Shown here in pieces: positions 1-7,827 of a stretch of DNA of 64,000 bases. This stretch comes from Kitasatospora mediocidica KCTC 9733. Lineage in GTDB: Bacteria > Actinomycetota > Actinomycetes > Streptomycetales > Streptomycetaceae. Location: the NCBI RefSeq assembly GCF_000744225.1, contig NZ_JQLN01000005.1, positions 434,001 through 498,000 of the forward strand, given 5' to 3'. The first letter of the stretch is position 1, and each line of letters opens with the position of its first letter. A program made the position numbers and the translations under genes. The notes beneath the pieces were generated by a model, which saw only the letters and a list, made by a program, of their open reading frames with translations, did no database searches and was not told the origin of the DNA.

Positions 1-98
1 GGCGGCAGCGCCTCCGCGTGGGCGGGGGAGGCGAGTGAGAGGGCAAGCAAGGCCGCTGCGGACACGGCGGCAGCGCGGGAGGGCAGCGCGAAGCGCAT
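1..98 (-). CDS. N-terminus of a secreted protein (partial, runs off the left edge)
   Basis: The reverse strand opens with ATG at 98-96, preceded by AGGA at a spacing of 7. It reads a textbook Sec signal peptide: MRFALPSR at the start, then an Ala/Leu/Val hydrophobic core, then a likely signal peptidase I site after A-H-A (residues 25-27). Only about 32 residues are inside the window and the frame stays open to base 1. The mature domain is not visible, so no function can be given. What is seen is a start, a ribosome site and a signal peptide; export is inferred from these. Confidence 0.7.
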   Translation of the reverse strand, partial: MRFALPSRAAAVSAAALLALSLASPAHAEALP

Positions 99-328
99 GG
101 AGGGGTCCTGTCGGGATGAGGGCGTGCGGGCGTGAGGGCATGCAGCGGTGCACTCCCGCCCGACAGGACGAGCTCAGCCCCGGCGAGAGCCACCGGGCGG
201 GGCCACCGCGCTCAGAACGCGCGGAGACGACAGATCGCGGAACACGCGTACGCCAGGTCGACGTGAAGTCGACGGCTCAGCCACGTGTGCGATGTCATGC
301 CGCCATGCTCCCTCGCTGACGGGGCGTC

Positions 329-505
329 TCACAACACTGTCTCAGCATCAGGACGGACCGCGTCCGGCGGCTCACACCTCCGGCACCGGCAACGCGGCCA
401 GATGCCCGACAGCTCGATGCCCGCCCCCGGAAAGGGCGAGACCTCGTGCCGCGACAGCTCGATCCGGCCACCACCACCGGTGATCCGGTAGGTCCGGATG
501 GTCAT
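329..505 (-). CDS. Small hypothetical protein, 58 aa
   Basis: ATG at 505. The codons have very high third-position GC (nearly every codon from MTIRTYR to SGIW ends in G or C), which supports real coding. The protein begins MTIRTYRITGGGGRIELS and has a PFPGAGIELSGIWP core and a Cys-rich tail (CRCRRC). I do not recognise a named family. The upstream ribosome site is weak, so translation may be coupled to the overlapping upstream frame at 372-620. It lies in a run of small reverse-strand genes next to a WhiJ-like module. A single gene split by a frameshift with 372-620 is an alternative. Confidence 0.5.
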   Translation of the reverse strand: MTIRTYRITGGGGRIELSRHEVSPFPGAGIELSGIWPRCRCRRCEPPDAVRPDAETVL

Positions 506-620
506 CGCGCTGCGCCGGGAGCCGCTCACCTGTCCAACTCCCCTCGCACAGCGGACAGTCCGGCCATCCCAGCGGACAGGCTCCACTGCGGGGAAACAGC
601 GCCCGGAGCATCTTCCTCAT
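372..620 (-). CDS. Possible small protein overlapping 329-505 (CPLC motif)
   Basis: ATG at 620 overlaps the TGA of the preceding gene (617-850) by an ATGA junction, the usual sign of translational coupling. The first about 40 residues look protein-like and carry a CPLCEG Cys pair. The second half runs antiphase to the better-supported frame of 329-505 and looks like a shadow. Either this is a genuine overlapping gene, or its N-terminal half is the real start of the 329-505 protein with a frameshift near 490-510. Confidence 0.3.
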   Translation of the reverse strand: MRKMLRALFPRSGACPLGWPDCPLCEGSWTGERLPAQRDDHPDLPDHRWWWPDRAVAARGLALSGGGHRAVGHLAALPVPEV

Positions 621-850
621 TGGTCGGCATACCCAAGTCCCTTACGGAGAGTCTCGATCAGCATTTCGATCGCATCCACCCGGGCAGCCCCGAGCTCGAT
701 CAGCACGATGCCCGTCACCGGCGCCCGCCAGTTCACGGTGGCTGAGGGAAACACGATCCCCGCCTCCCCGAGCAGGGCAATCAAGCGATCGAGCGCGTCC
801 TGGGCGGCTCGACGCTTCTCGCGCATCTGCCGTTCGAGCATGGAAGTCAT
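617..850 (-). CDS. Small hypothetical protein, 77 aa
   Basis: ATG at 850 with GGAG five bases upstream; a GTG at 856 is in frame but has no free ribosome site. The product MTSMLERQMREKRR... has a charged N-terminal helix, then a mixed hydrophobic region (IVFPSATVNWRAPVTGIVLIEL) and ends GLGYADQ. No family recognised. It is divergent from the XRE regulator at 976, with a shared 125-bp promoter region. Small genes are common next to DUF5753/DUF397 modules in this family of bacteria, so a partner role is possible but is inference only. Confidence 0.6.
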   Translation of the reverse strand: MTSMLERQMREKRRAAQDALDRLIALLGEAGIVFPSATVNWRAPVTGIVLIELGAARVDAIEMLIETLRKGLGYADQ

Positions 851-975
851 CTGCACTCCGTCCCTCGGGGATCCCGACGATCCTCACTGACTGTGCGTCA
901 AGAGTCGCGCTCCGGAGTTACGATCGGAAGCAGTTCGCCTCTCCAGCCACGTCCCGAGAAAATTGGGAGTCCGAT

Positions 976-1806
976 ATGGCAAGGCCCGCAGGCAAGTTGA
1001 CCCCCGACCGCTCCGCGCGCCACATGTTCGGCGCCAAGGTGCGGCTCTTCCGCGAGCGGGAGGACATGACGCTGGAGCAGCTGGCCGGCATCGTGAAGTA
1101 CAGCCGGAGCCACATCGCGCGCATCGAGGTCGCGGAGACCATCCCCCCGCCCGACCTGCCGGCCTGCCTGGACGCGATGTTCGGGACGGACGGGATCTTC
1201 AGCACCCTCTACGAGCTGGCGAAGCACGAGATCCACCCGGACCAGTACCGCCGCCGGATGGAGTTGGAGGCGAGAGCCCGGGTGATCGACGAGTATGCGG
1301 GGCAGTTGGTGCCGGGGCTGGTGCAGACCGAGGACTACGCCCGCGCGCTGTTCCGGGTGAGCAATCCGGAAGCGTCCCCGGCCCAAATCGAGGAGATGGT
1401 GACCGCGCGCCTGATGCGGCAGGCCCTGCTGCGCGCCGACCCGCCGCCCTACCTCTCGATGATCCTCGACGAGGCGGTGATCCGGCGGCCCGTCGGCGGC
1501 CCGATCGTCATGCGAGCCCAACTCGCCTCGCTGGCAGCACTCGTGGACACGCCGACCACGCTCCTCCAGATCCTGCCGTTCGAGCACGGTGGACATGCCT
1601 TGATGGGTGGCGCACTGACCCTGACGACCCTGGCCGACCGATCCTGCATCGCCTATGAGGAGGGCATCGATTCGGGCACCCTCTTCGAGGAACCCGAGCG
1701 GGCCAGCAAGCGTCGGCGGGAATACGATCGGCTCAGGGCCTACGCCCTGACGCCGAGCAGATCGGCGGACCTGATTCACGACGTCATGGAGGCTCTGCCC
1801 AAATGA
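976..1806 (+). CDS. XRE-type helix-turn-helix regulator with DUF5753 (WhiJ-like)
   Basis: 276 aa. ATG at 976 follows GGGAG at a spacing of 6. Residues about 17-75 form the Cro/C1-type HTH (FGAKVRLFREREDMTLEQLA, then YSRSHIARIE). Residues about 95-270 fit the DUF5753 domain (the RARVIDEYAGQLVPGLVQTEDYARAL motif and a C-terminal YDRLRAYAL). Proteins of this build are numerous in Streptomyces; the best-studied, WhiJ, works with neighbouring DUF397 proteins to control development. The stop overlaps the next gene (ATGA), so the two are translationally coupled. Target genes cannot be read from the sequence; autoregulation is likely. Confidence 0.92.
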   Translation: MARPAGKLTPDRSARHMFGAKVRLFREREDMTLEQLAGIVKYSRSHIARIEVAETIPPPDLPACLDAMFGTDGIFSTLYELAKHEIHPDQYRRRMELEARARVIDEYAGQLVPGLVQTEDYARALFRVSNPEASPAQIEEMVTARLMRQALLRADPPPYLSMILDEAVIRRPVGGPIVMRAQLASLAALVDTPTTLLQILPFEHGGHALMGGALTLTTLADRSCIAYEEGIDSGTLFEEPERASKRRREYDRLRAYALTPSRSADLIHDVMEALPK

Positions 1807-2027
1807 GCACAAACGCCAGTCTGCCCCGTGTGGCGTGGATCAAGTCCAGCTACAGCAACGGTGGTGGCGGCAACTGCATCGAGTGGGCGCCGGCGGACAC
1901 CCCGCTCACCGGCATCGTCCCTGTCCGCGACAGCAAGGACCCCAGCGGACCCACCCTCGCCTTCCCCGCCACCTCCTTCGCCGCCTTCGTCTCAGCCGTC
2001 AAGGCGGGAGAATTCGGCACCCTCTGA
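1803..2027 (+). CDS. DUF397 protein, first copy
   Basis: 74 aa. The ATG overlaps the stop of the DUF5753 gene. It carries the DUF397 signature: WIKSSYS, then a Gly-rich GGGGNCIEWAP, then IVPVRDSKDPSGPTLAFP and a C-terminal FAAFVSAVKAGEF. DUF397 proteins are small partners of XRE/DUF5753 regulators; in the WhiJ system they modulate the DNA-binding partner. It is nearly identical in its core to the next gene, so the pair arose by a recent tandem duplication. Confidence 0.92.
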   Translation: MSTNASLPRVAWIKSSYSNGGGGNCIEWAPADTPLTGIVPVRDSKDPSGPTLAFPATSFAAFVSAVKAGEFGTL

Positions 2028-2046
2028 CCAGACGGAGGCCCTCCCC

Positions 2047-2256
2047 ATGCGCACCACGCCTGACTGGATCAAGTCCAGCTACAGCAACACCAACGGCGGC
2101 AACTGCATCGAATGGGCGCCCCAGGTCACCCAGGCCACCGGCATCGTCCCGGTCCGCGACAGCAAGGACCCCGACGGCCCGACCCTCGCCTTCCCCGCCA
2201 CCGCCTTCACGGCCTTCGTCTCAGCCGTCAAAGCGGGAGAATTCGGCGCCCCCTGA
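2047..2256 (+). CDS. DUF397 protein, second tandem copy
   Basis: 69 aa. ATG at 2047 with GGAGG 8 bases upstream; 19 bp separate it from the first copy. The core is the same (WIKSSYSN..GNCIEWAP, IVPVRDSKDPDGPTLAFPAT, FVSAVKAGEFG). It lacks the five extra N-terminal residues of copy 1 and has a shorter Gly loop (TNGG for GGGG). The cluster ends right after it at a strong hairpin (2261-2287), so XRE-DUF397-DUF397 form one three-gene operon. Whether the copies have split roles is unknown. Confidence 0.9.
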   Translation: MRTTPDWIKSSYSNTNGGNCIEWAPQVTQATGIVPVRDSKDPDGPTLAFPATAFTAFVSAVKAGEFGAP

Positions 2257-2260
2257 CGCA

Positions 2261-2287
2261 GGGCCCGGCGGCTCAACCGCCGGGCCC
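2261..2287. terminator. Terminator between DUF397 and the GlxA-type gene
   Basis: Perfect 11-bp stem GGGCCCGGCGG / CCGCCGGGCCC with a CTCAA loop, between two convergent genes (stops at 2256 and 2296), so it can serve both. There is no T-run, as is usual in Streptomyces. Confidence 0.75.
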
Positions 2288-2295
2288 TCGGCGCG

Positions 2296-3279
2296 TCACT
2301 GCTGGAGGCGCCTGCGGTATTCCGTGGGAGTGATGTCGAGTTGGCGGCGGAAGGCCCGGATCAGGGTGTCGACGGTGTTGAAACCGCAGGTGGTCGCCAC
2401 CCGTTCCAGGGTCTCGTCGCCGCTCTCCAGGCGTTGCCGGGCGGCTTCCACCCGGGCGGCCTCCACGTAGGCGGCGGGGGTGGTGCCCAGTTCGGTCTTG
2501 AAGATCCGGGTCAGCTGCCGTTCGCTGACGTTGGCGTGCTGGGCGAGGTCCGCGACAGTGAGCGGGGCGGCGATGTTCGCCACGATGTGGTGGCGCAGCC
2601 CCTCCATCCGGCGGGTGGCCGAGACGGGTTCCAGCGAGACGCTGAACTGGCTCTGTCCGCTGGTCCGCTTGAGGTACATCACCAACTGCCGTGCCACCCG
2701 GAGGGCGACGGCTTCGCCGTAGTCCTCCGAGACCAGCGCCAGCGACAGGTCGAGGCAGGCGGTGATGCCCGCGCCCGTCCACACGTCGCCCTGCCGGATG
2801 AAGATCGGGTCGGGGTCCACCTCCACGGCGGGGAACTCGGCGGCGAGCTGGCCCGCGGTGGACCAGTGGGTGGTGGCGCGCTTCCCGTCCAGGAGTCCGG
2901 CCGCGGCGAGCAGGTGCGCGCCGACGCAGACGGATGCGACGCGTGCGGAGCACGCCGCCAGGACCCGCGTCCACGCCACCACCTCACTGTCGGTGACCGC
3001 CTGGACGTGGCCGGAGGAGTCCGTGGTGACGGAACCCGGCACGATCAGGGTGTCGATCCAGCCATTCGCCAGCTGATCAAACGTCACATCCGGCACAACT
3101 CGCACGCCGGCCGCCGTGGTGACCGGCTCCAGCGTCCGCGCGGCGAGCACGACCTGCTGGTCGGCGGCCCGGGGCTCCTCCCTGCGCAGGAGGGAGAAGA
3201 CTTCCGGCGGCCCGGTGACGTCCAGCAGGTCAACGCCGGTGAACATCATGATGGCGATCAACTTTCCATTGTGTTGCAT
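2296..3279 (-). CDS. GlxA-family transcriptional regulator (DJ-1/PfpI domain plus AraC HTH)
   Basis: 327 aa. Residues about 5-180 are a DJ-1/PfpI-like fold (FTGVDLLDVTGPPEVFSLL, with a nucleophile-elbow-like ASVCVGAHLLAAAGLLDG). Residues about 230-327 are a double-HTH AraC DNA-binding domain (VADLAQHANVSERQLTRIF, then GFNTVDTLIRAFRR and TPTEYRR). This build is typical of GlxA regulators, which activate neighbouring catabolic genes in response to small molecules. It is divergent from the isochorismatase-like hydrolase; a perfect TTGACA -35 for this gene overlaps the palindrome at 3343-3357, which suggests shared control. The ligand is unknown. Confidence 0.9.
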   Translation of the reverse strand: MQHNGKLIAIMMFTGVDLLDVTGPPEVFSLLRREEPRAADQQVVLAARTLEPVTTAAGVRVVPDVTFDQLANGWIDTLIVPGSVTTDSSGHVQAVTDSEVVAWTRVLAACSARVASVCVGAHLLAAAGLLDGKRATTHWSTAGQLAAEFPAVEVDPDPIFIRQGDVWTGAGITACLDLSLALVSEDYGEAVALRVARQLVMYLKRTSGQSQFSVSLEPVSATRRMEGLRHHIVANIAAPLTVADLAQHANVSERQLTRIFKTELGTTPAAYVEAARVEAARQRLESGDETLERVATTCGFNTVDTLIRAFRRQLDITPTEYRRRLQQ

Positions 3280-3336
3280 GAGTTGCCCCCCAGGTCGACC
3301 GCAGCCGCGATGTCGGTTTCTGCAAGTCGAACGGCA

Positions 3337-3366
3337 TTGCTGTCAACAATTTGTTGATCGTAGCGT
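3337..3366 (+). promoter_or_regulatory. Promoter of the hydrolase gene with a palindromic operator in its spacer
   Basis: TTGCTG (3337-3342), an 18-bp spacer, then TAGCGT (3361-3366). The spacer holds the perfect inverted repeat TCAACAA-T-TTGTTGA at 3343-3357. On the other strand TTGACA (3346-3341) is a -35 for the GlxA-type gene. One protein bound here could block both promoters. Which regulator binds is not shown by sequence. Confidence 0.6.
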
Positions 3367-3408
3367 GGAGCACACCACACCGAACCCACGAATTGAAAAG
3401 GTGCCCTC

Positions 3409-3999
3409 GTGCCGACGACCACGCTGCGTGAACTCAACAGCTTCGACCAGACCCCGGCGCAACTGGCGGACGCCGTACTGATCCTGATCGACTACCAGAA
3501 CACCTACACCCAGGGCGTGATGGAGCTCGACGGCTGGCAGGAGGCCCTGGACGCCGCCGCCGAGCTGCTGGGCCGCGCCCGTGCCGCCGGCGCGAAGGTC
3601 GTCCACGTCATCAACGACGGCGGCGAGGGCACCCCGTACGACATCCGCGCGGAGATCGGCCAGATCCACCCGAAGGTCGCCGCCGTCGGCGACGAGGCCG
3701 TGGTCGTCAAGGGCAAGCCGAACGCCTTCCTCGACACCAACCTCGGCGAGCTGGTGGACGCCGCGGGCAAGAGCAAGCTGATCATCGCCGGGTTCATGAC
3801 CCACATGTGCGTCGCGTTCACCGCGCAGGGCGCCTTCCTGCGCGGCAACCACGCCACCGTCGTGGCCGACGCCTCCGCCACCCGCCCGCTGCAGACCGCC
3901 GCCGGCGAGGTCACCGCCGAGGAGCTGCACCAGGGCGCACTCGCCACCATCGACGACCTGTACGGCGTCGTCGTGGCCAAGGGTTCGCAGCTCTCCTGA
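3409..3999 (+). CDS. Isochorismatase-family cysteine hydrolase
   Basis: 196 aa, GTG start at 3409. The catalytic triad of the family is visible: Asp28 in LILIDYQN, Lys101 in VVKGKPNAF and Cys134 in FMTHMCVAF. Family members hydrolyse isochorismate, nicotinamide, carbamoyl-type amides or related small substrates in the cytoplasm; the sequence does not fix which. The GlxA-type regulator lies divergently upstream and a Tat-exported protein follows 163 bp later. The length is normal. Confidence 0.9.
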   Translation: MPTTTLRELNSFDQTPAQLADAVLILIDYQNTYTQGVMELDGWQEALDAAAELLGRARAAGAKVVHVINDGGEGTPYDIRAEIGQIHPKVAAVGDEAVVVKGKPNAFLDTNLGELVDAAGKSKLIIAGFMTHMCVAFTAQGAFLRGNHATVVADASATRPLQTAAGEVTAEELHQGALATIDDLYGVVVAKGSQLS

Positions 4000-4162
4000 C
4001 GCGACCCGCACACCCCGGGGCACACCTGCCGCCGCACGGCGGTGGGTGCTGCCCCGGACCGCTGCCGCACCGCACCGCCCCACATTGCACCGCACCCGCA
4101 CCAAACCGCAGGGACACGGTCACACTCGGTGCGTGTCCCTTCACCGAGGGGAAACAGAGAAC

Positions 4163-5326
4163 GTGCCCACCCGCAGAACCGTCCTGAGCGGAGCCGCCGC
4201 CATCGGCGCCACCGCCGCATTCACCGGCCTCAGCACCAGCAACGCCTCAGCCGACGGAACCACCGGCAACGTCACCCAGCAGCAGGCTCGGGACAACATC
4301 CTCGCCGTGGACACCGGAATGCGTAACAACTACGACGCCCTCCGCGCCAATGTGATCAACCAGCTGGACCCGGTCATCGTCGTCAACAACGACCTCGTGG
4401 GCGGAACCTACTACCTGATCAGCAAGGGCAAGGTGATCGAGCAGATCCAGCCCGTCGACCCGGTGTTCGCGCTGGCCAAGTCGATAGCCCACACGCCGCT
4501 GGGGATCTTCTCCATCTGCGCGCCGTCGCTGGACCCGAACCACATCCTGCCCGCCCAGGCCAAGTACATCGACCCGCACGACCTCCGGACGGTCGCGTTC
4601 AACGGGCCGGCGAACACCAACTGGACCACCGCGCTCCAGACCTTCTCCAACACCCTGGACACCGCCCGCCAGACGCTGGAGAGCGCGAACCTGCCGAGCA
4701 ACTCGAACGGCAGCCTGCACGACTCCTGCGCCTACATCCTCGACCGGGCGCACGACTTCATCGCCACCACGATTCGCAACCGCGAGTTCGACATGCAGTC
4801 GTTCGAGGCCTTCACCACCGACGTCTACCCGAGCATCCGGACCAACATGTACTGGTCGTCGCGGGTGCAGATCGACGGCGTCAGCGCCCTGATGACCCGT
4901 TGGCGCAAGCAGCTCGGGCCCGCGTGGTCGGGGCTCTACGTGGTGGTGCTGTCCATCTGGACCACCTATGTGCAGAACCAGAACAGCGTCATCCTGAAGA
5001 ACTTCATGGACCAGCGCCAGCAGCCGACGCACCTCATCGACCTGATGACCGCGCAGACGCCCACCGACCCGGTCTTCGTCGCCCTCGACAACCTCGCCCG
5101 GATCGTGCAGGACAACATCGCCGCCGAGATGGTCTTCGCCTCGGACCAGCCCACCGCCGACGCCCTCAAGGGCCAGCCCGACCTGCTGTCCACGGAGATC
5201 CTCCAGCTCCTCGGCACCGGCACCGCCGCAGGCAGCACCGCCGCCCCGGCCGCCGCCCTCACCAAGGGCCAGCTGACGCAGATCGCCTGCCCGTTCCACA
5301 ACCGGGCCTCCACGCTGCGCGCCTGA
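4163..5326 (+). CDS. Tat-exported protein of unknown function
   Basis: 387 aa, GTG at 4163 after GAGGGG; longer upstream starts lack a ribosome site. The N-terminus MPTRRTVLSGAAAIGATAAF is a twin-arginine signal (R-R-T-V-L) with a cleavage region near S-A-D-G (about residues 29-31). The mature part is about 355 residues, mostly helical by composition, with one hydrophobic segment (GLYVVVLSIWTTYV) and a Cys near the end (IACPFHNR). I recognise no family. Folding in the cytoplasm before export is implied by the Tat signal. It sits between a hydrolase and a CynX-type exporter. Confidence 0.8.
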   Translation: MPTRRTVLSGAAAIGATAAFTGLSTSNASADGTTGNVTQQQARDNILAVDTGMRNNYDALRANVINQLDPVIVVNNDLVGGTYYLISKGKVIEQIQPVDPVFALAKSIAHTPLGIFSICAPSLDPNHILPAQAKYIDPHDLRTVAFNGPANTNWTTALQTFSNTLDTARQTLESANLPSNSNGSLHDSCAYILDRAHDFIATTIRNREFDMQSFEAFTTDVYPSIRTNMYWSSRVQIDGVSALMTRWRKQLGPAWSGLYVVVLSIWTTYVQNQNSVILKNFMDQRQQPTHLIDLMTAQTPTDPVFVALDNLARIVQDNIAAEMVFASDQPTADALKGQPDLLSTEILQLLGTGTAAGSTAAPAAALTKGQLTQIACPFHNRASTLRA

Positions 5327-5354
5327 TCCAGCCACGCCCCCCACGCACAACGCC

Positions 5355-5381
5355 TGCGCCCTCGCCTCACCCGAGGGCGCA
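5355..5381 (+). terminator. Terminator after the Tat-exported protein gene
   Basis: 10-bp perfect stem TGCGCCCTCG / CGAGGGCGCA with a 7-nt loop, 28 bp after the stop codon. It probably makes the downstream transporter a separate transcript. Confidence 0.65.
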
Positions 5382-5485
5382 GCACCCGCACCACCACGGC
5401 TTCCTCCCGGTCAGCGGCCCCCACCGCCCGTCCGGCGGGAAGCCGTCGCCTTTTCCACACCACCTGTCCTGGGGGGAAACGAACA

Positions 5486-6790
5486 ATGAATCGAAGACTC
5501 GGCCTGCGCCACCCCGGCACGTCCGTCTGGTACCTGATCGGCCTGGCGCTTCTCGCCGCCAACCTCCGCGCCGCCATCACCGGGATGTCGCCCCTGCTCA
5601 CGCAGTTGCAGGCCGTGCTGCACCTCAGCGGCCTGGAAACCAGCACCCTGGCCACCCTGCCCGTGCTGTGCCTGGGGACCTTCGCCGCCACCGCCCCCGC
5701 GCTCGCCCGCCGCTTCGGCGCGGAGGCCACCGTGACCTTCGCCTTAGTGCTCACCGCCGTGGGCACGGTGCTGCGCGTCGCACCCGGTTCGGGGGTGCTG
5801 GGGCTCTTCGCCGGCACCGTCACGGCCGGGTCCGGCATCGCGATCGGCGGCGCGCTGATGCCCGCGGTGATCAAGCACCACTTTCCCGACCGGGTCGGCA
5901 CCCTGACCGGCATCACCATGACGCTGATGGCGTGCAGCGGGGCGGCCGCTGCCGCGGCCGCCGTTCCGCTGGACGACCTGGCCGGGTGGCGTACCGCGGT
6001 GGCCGTGTGGGCGCTGCCCGCCCTCGCGGCAGCCGTGGCCTGGAGTCCGCTGGCGGCGCGTTCGCGTCCCACCGGCCCACGTCGGGCCCTCCCGCAGGCG
6101 CGGGAGGGGACGCTGCGGGGCTCGGGCCTCGCGTGGGCGGTGTCGGCGTTCCTGGGCGTGGTGTCGCTGATGTTCTACGTCCTGGTGGCCTGGCTGCCGC
6201 AGATCATGACCCAGCGCGGCTACACGGCCGCCGAGGCCGGGGCGATGGTCTCGCTGATGCTCGCCACCGGCATCCCCTTCGGGTTCCTCACCCCGTACCT
6301 CGCCGCGCGGCTGGACGACCAGCGGCCGCTCGTCGTGGTGATCGTCGCGGTCAAGGTCGTCGGCCTGGGGGGAATCCTGCTGCTGCCCGGCTACGCCTGG
6401 GTCTGGACCGCCGTGCTCGGCGTCGCCACCGGCAGCGCCTTCCCCCTCGCCATGACCCTGCTCAGCCTGCGCTCCCCCACGCCGGAGGTCACCGCCCGCC
6501 TGTCCGGCATGGCGCAGACCAGTGGCTACCTGCTCGCCGGGACCGGGCCGCTGGCCTTCGGGGTCCTGCGGGCCGCCACCGGTGGCTGGGCGGTGCCGCT
6601 GACGGCCCTGGGCTGCCTGATGGTGCCCGAGGTCCTGTGCGGACTGCGGGCCGCCCGGCCCGGCCACGTCCGGCCGCGCCTCGCCGGACGCGGCGCGGGC
6701 GTGGGCGCCGGTCATCCGGTCAGCAGCCTCCCGCAGTCCGACCTCGGCCTGCTGCTCACGGCGGAGAGCGCCACGCAGCCGACCCGTTGA
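5486..6790 (+). CDS. MFS transporter, CynX/NimT type
   Basis: 434 aa with about 12 hydrophobic segments. ATG at 5486 follows a G-rich ribosome site. The first membrane span carries LALLAANLRAAITGMSPLL, the hallmark of the CynX/NimT (cyanate / nitroimidazole) branch of the major facilitator superfamily. A central charged loop (about residues 190-205) splits two six-helix halves. Substrates of this branch are small and hard to predict. The tail (about 395-434) is hydrophilic and Arg/Ala rich. It is convergent with the SDR gene, 31 bp away. Confidence 0.88.
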   Translation: MNRRLGLRHPGTSVWYLIGLALLAANLRAAITGMSPLLTQLQAVLHLSGLETSTLATLPVLCLGTFAATAPALARRFGAEATVTFALVLTAVGTVLRVAPGSGVLGLFAGTVTAGSGIAIGGALMPAVIKHHFPDRVGTLTGITMTLMACSGAAAAAAAVPLDDLAGWRTAVAVWALPALAAAVAWSPLAARSRPTGPRRALPQAREGTLRGSGLAWAVSAFLGVVSLMFYVLVAWLPQIMTQRGYTAAEAGAMVSLMLATGIPFGFLTPYLAARLDDQRPLVVVIVAVKVVGLGGILLLPGYAWVWTAVLGVATGSAFPLAMTLLSLRSPTPEVTARLSGMAQTSGYLLAGTGPLAFGVLRAATGGWAVPLTALGCLMVPEVLCGLRAARPGHVRPRLAGRGAGVGAGHPVSSLPQSDLGLLLTAESATQPTR

Positions 6791-6821
6791 CCGCTGCCGG
6801 GCCTGACCGCCCGCGCCCTCA

Positions 6822-7757
6822 TCAGCCGCGCGGGGTACGGAAGTAGTGCCCGAGTTCGAGGTCGGCGAGCAGGCCGGGGCGGGTCGGCTCCCAGCCCACC
6901 AGCCCACGGGTCAGCTCACTCGACACCGGGCAGTCGGCGCCGATGATCCCCGCCATCCAGCCGAAGTGGGCGTCCGCGTCCTCGGCGGGGATCTCGGCCA
7001 CCGGAAGCCCGAGGTGACGCCCGATCACCTCCGCGACGGCGCGGATCGGCACACCCTCGTCCGCGACCCCGTGGAGCGTCGAGCCGGCCGGGGCCTTCTC
7101 CAGGGCCAGCCGGAACAGCCGTGCGGCGTCGGCCTGGTGGACGGCGGGCCAGCGGTTGGAACCGTCGCCGAGGTAGCCGGAGACGCCCTTCTCGCGGGCG
7201 ATGCCGATCATCATGGGGATGAAGGCCTGGTCGCCGTCGCCGTACACGGTCGGGCTGAGCCGGACCACGGACGAGCGGACGCCGCGCGAGGCGAGAGCAA
7301 GCGTCGCCTGGCCGTTGGCCATCCGCGCCTCCACGCCGTGCATCAACTGCGGCGCGTCCGGGTCGAATGCGTATCCGTCCGTTTCGGTCGCCGCCCGCCC
7401 CTGCGGGAGTCCGAACACCCCGGAGGCGATGACGAACGGCCGGTCGGAGTCCGCGAGCGCCTCGCCGAACGTCTCGATGGCACGGCGGTCCGCGGCTGCG
7501 GCGGCCGGGAAGTCCCCGCCGAAGGCCAGGTCGTGCTTGAAGGCGAGGTGGATCACGCCGTCCGACGCGGCCGCCGCGGCGCGCAGCACGTCGAGGTCGT
7601 CCAGGCTGCCGCGCACCACCTCGGCGCCGGCCGCGGTGAGCGCCTCGGCGGCCGCGTCCGATCGCGCGAGCCCGACGACCTGATGACCGGCGTCGATGAG
7701 CTCGGGGACGACGGCCGAGCCGATCCAGCCGGACGCACCGGTAACGAAAACACGCAT
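6822..7757 (-). CDS. NAD(P)-dependent short-chain/epimerase-type oxidoreductase
   Basis: 311 aa. The N-terminal Rossmann motif TGASGWIG (residues 6-13) binds the nucleotide. LAFKHD and the middle region fit the extended (epimerase-like, NmrA-like) SDR group often called SDR family NAD(P)-binding protein. ATG at 7757 with GGAGG 7 bases upstream. It is divergent from a TetR regulator across an 85-bp region holding two operators and predicted promoters for both genes, so it is the likely target of that repressor. The substrate is not predictable. Confidence 0.88.
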   Translation of the reverse strand: MRVFVTGASGWIGSAVVPELIDAGHQVVGLARSDAAAEALTAAGAEVVRGSLDDLDVLRAAAAASDGVIHLAFKHDLAFGGDFPAAAAADRRAIETFGEALADSDRPFVIASGVFGLPQGRAATETDGYAFDPDAPQLMHGVEARMANGQATLALASRGVRSSVVRLSPTVYGDGDQAFIPMMIGIAREKGVSGYLGDGSNRWPAVHQADAARLFRLALEKAPAGSTLHGVADEGVPIRAVAEVIGRHLGLPVAEIPAEDADAHFGWMAGIIGADCPVSSELTRGLVGWEPTRPGLLADLELGHYFRTPRG

Positions 7758-7776
7758 GGCAAACCTCCAGGACGAG

Positions 7777-7797
7777 TGATGTCAGTTCCTGTCATCA
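7777..7797. promoter_or_regulatory. TetR operator 1 (imperfect palindrome)
   Basis: TGATGTCA-GTTCC-TGTCATCA, one mismatch from perfect symmetry. It lies next to the predicted -10 of the SDR gene (TAGGGT on the reverse strand, 7802-7797), whose -35 is ATGACA (7825-7820) at 17-bp spacing. Confidence 0.7.
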
Positions 7798-7806
7798 CCC
7801 TACGCC

Positions 7807-7827
7807 TGATGACACCCACTGTCATCA
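7807..7827. promoter_or_regulatory. TetR operator 2 (perfect palindrome)
   Basis: TGATGACA-CCCAC-TGTCATCA, perfect 8-bp arms. Centres of the two operators are 30 bp apart, close to three helix turns. It covers the SDR -35 and sits just upstream of TAGAAT (7830-7835), a -10 for the TetR gene that ends 7 bases before the ATG. Confidence 0.75.

Noticed and set aside
4900..6846. 648-codon + strand open frame over the end of the Tat protein gene and the CynX gene
   Set aside because: It is Arg/Pro-rich, out of frame with both supported genes, and spans a terminator.
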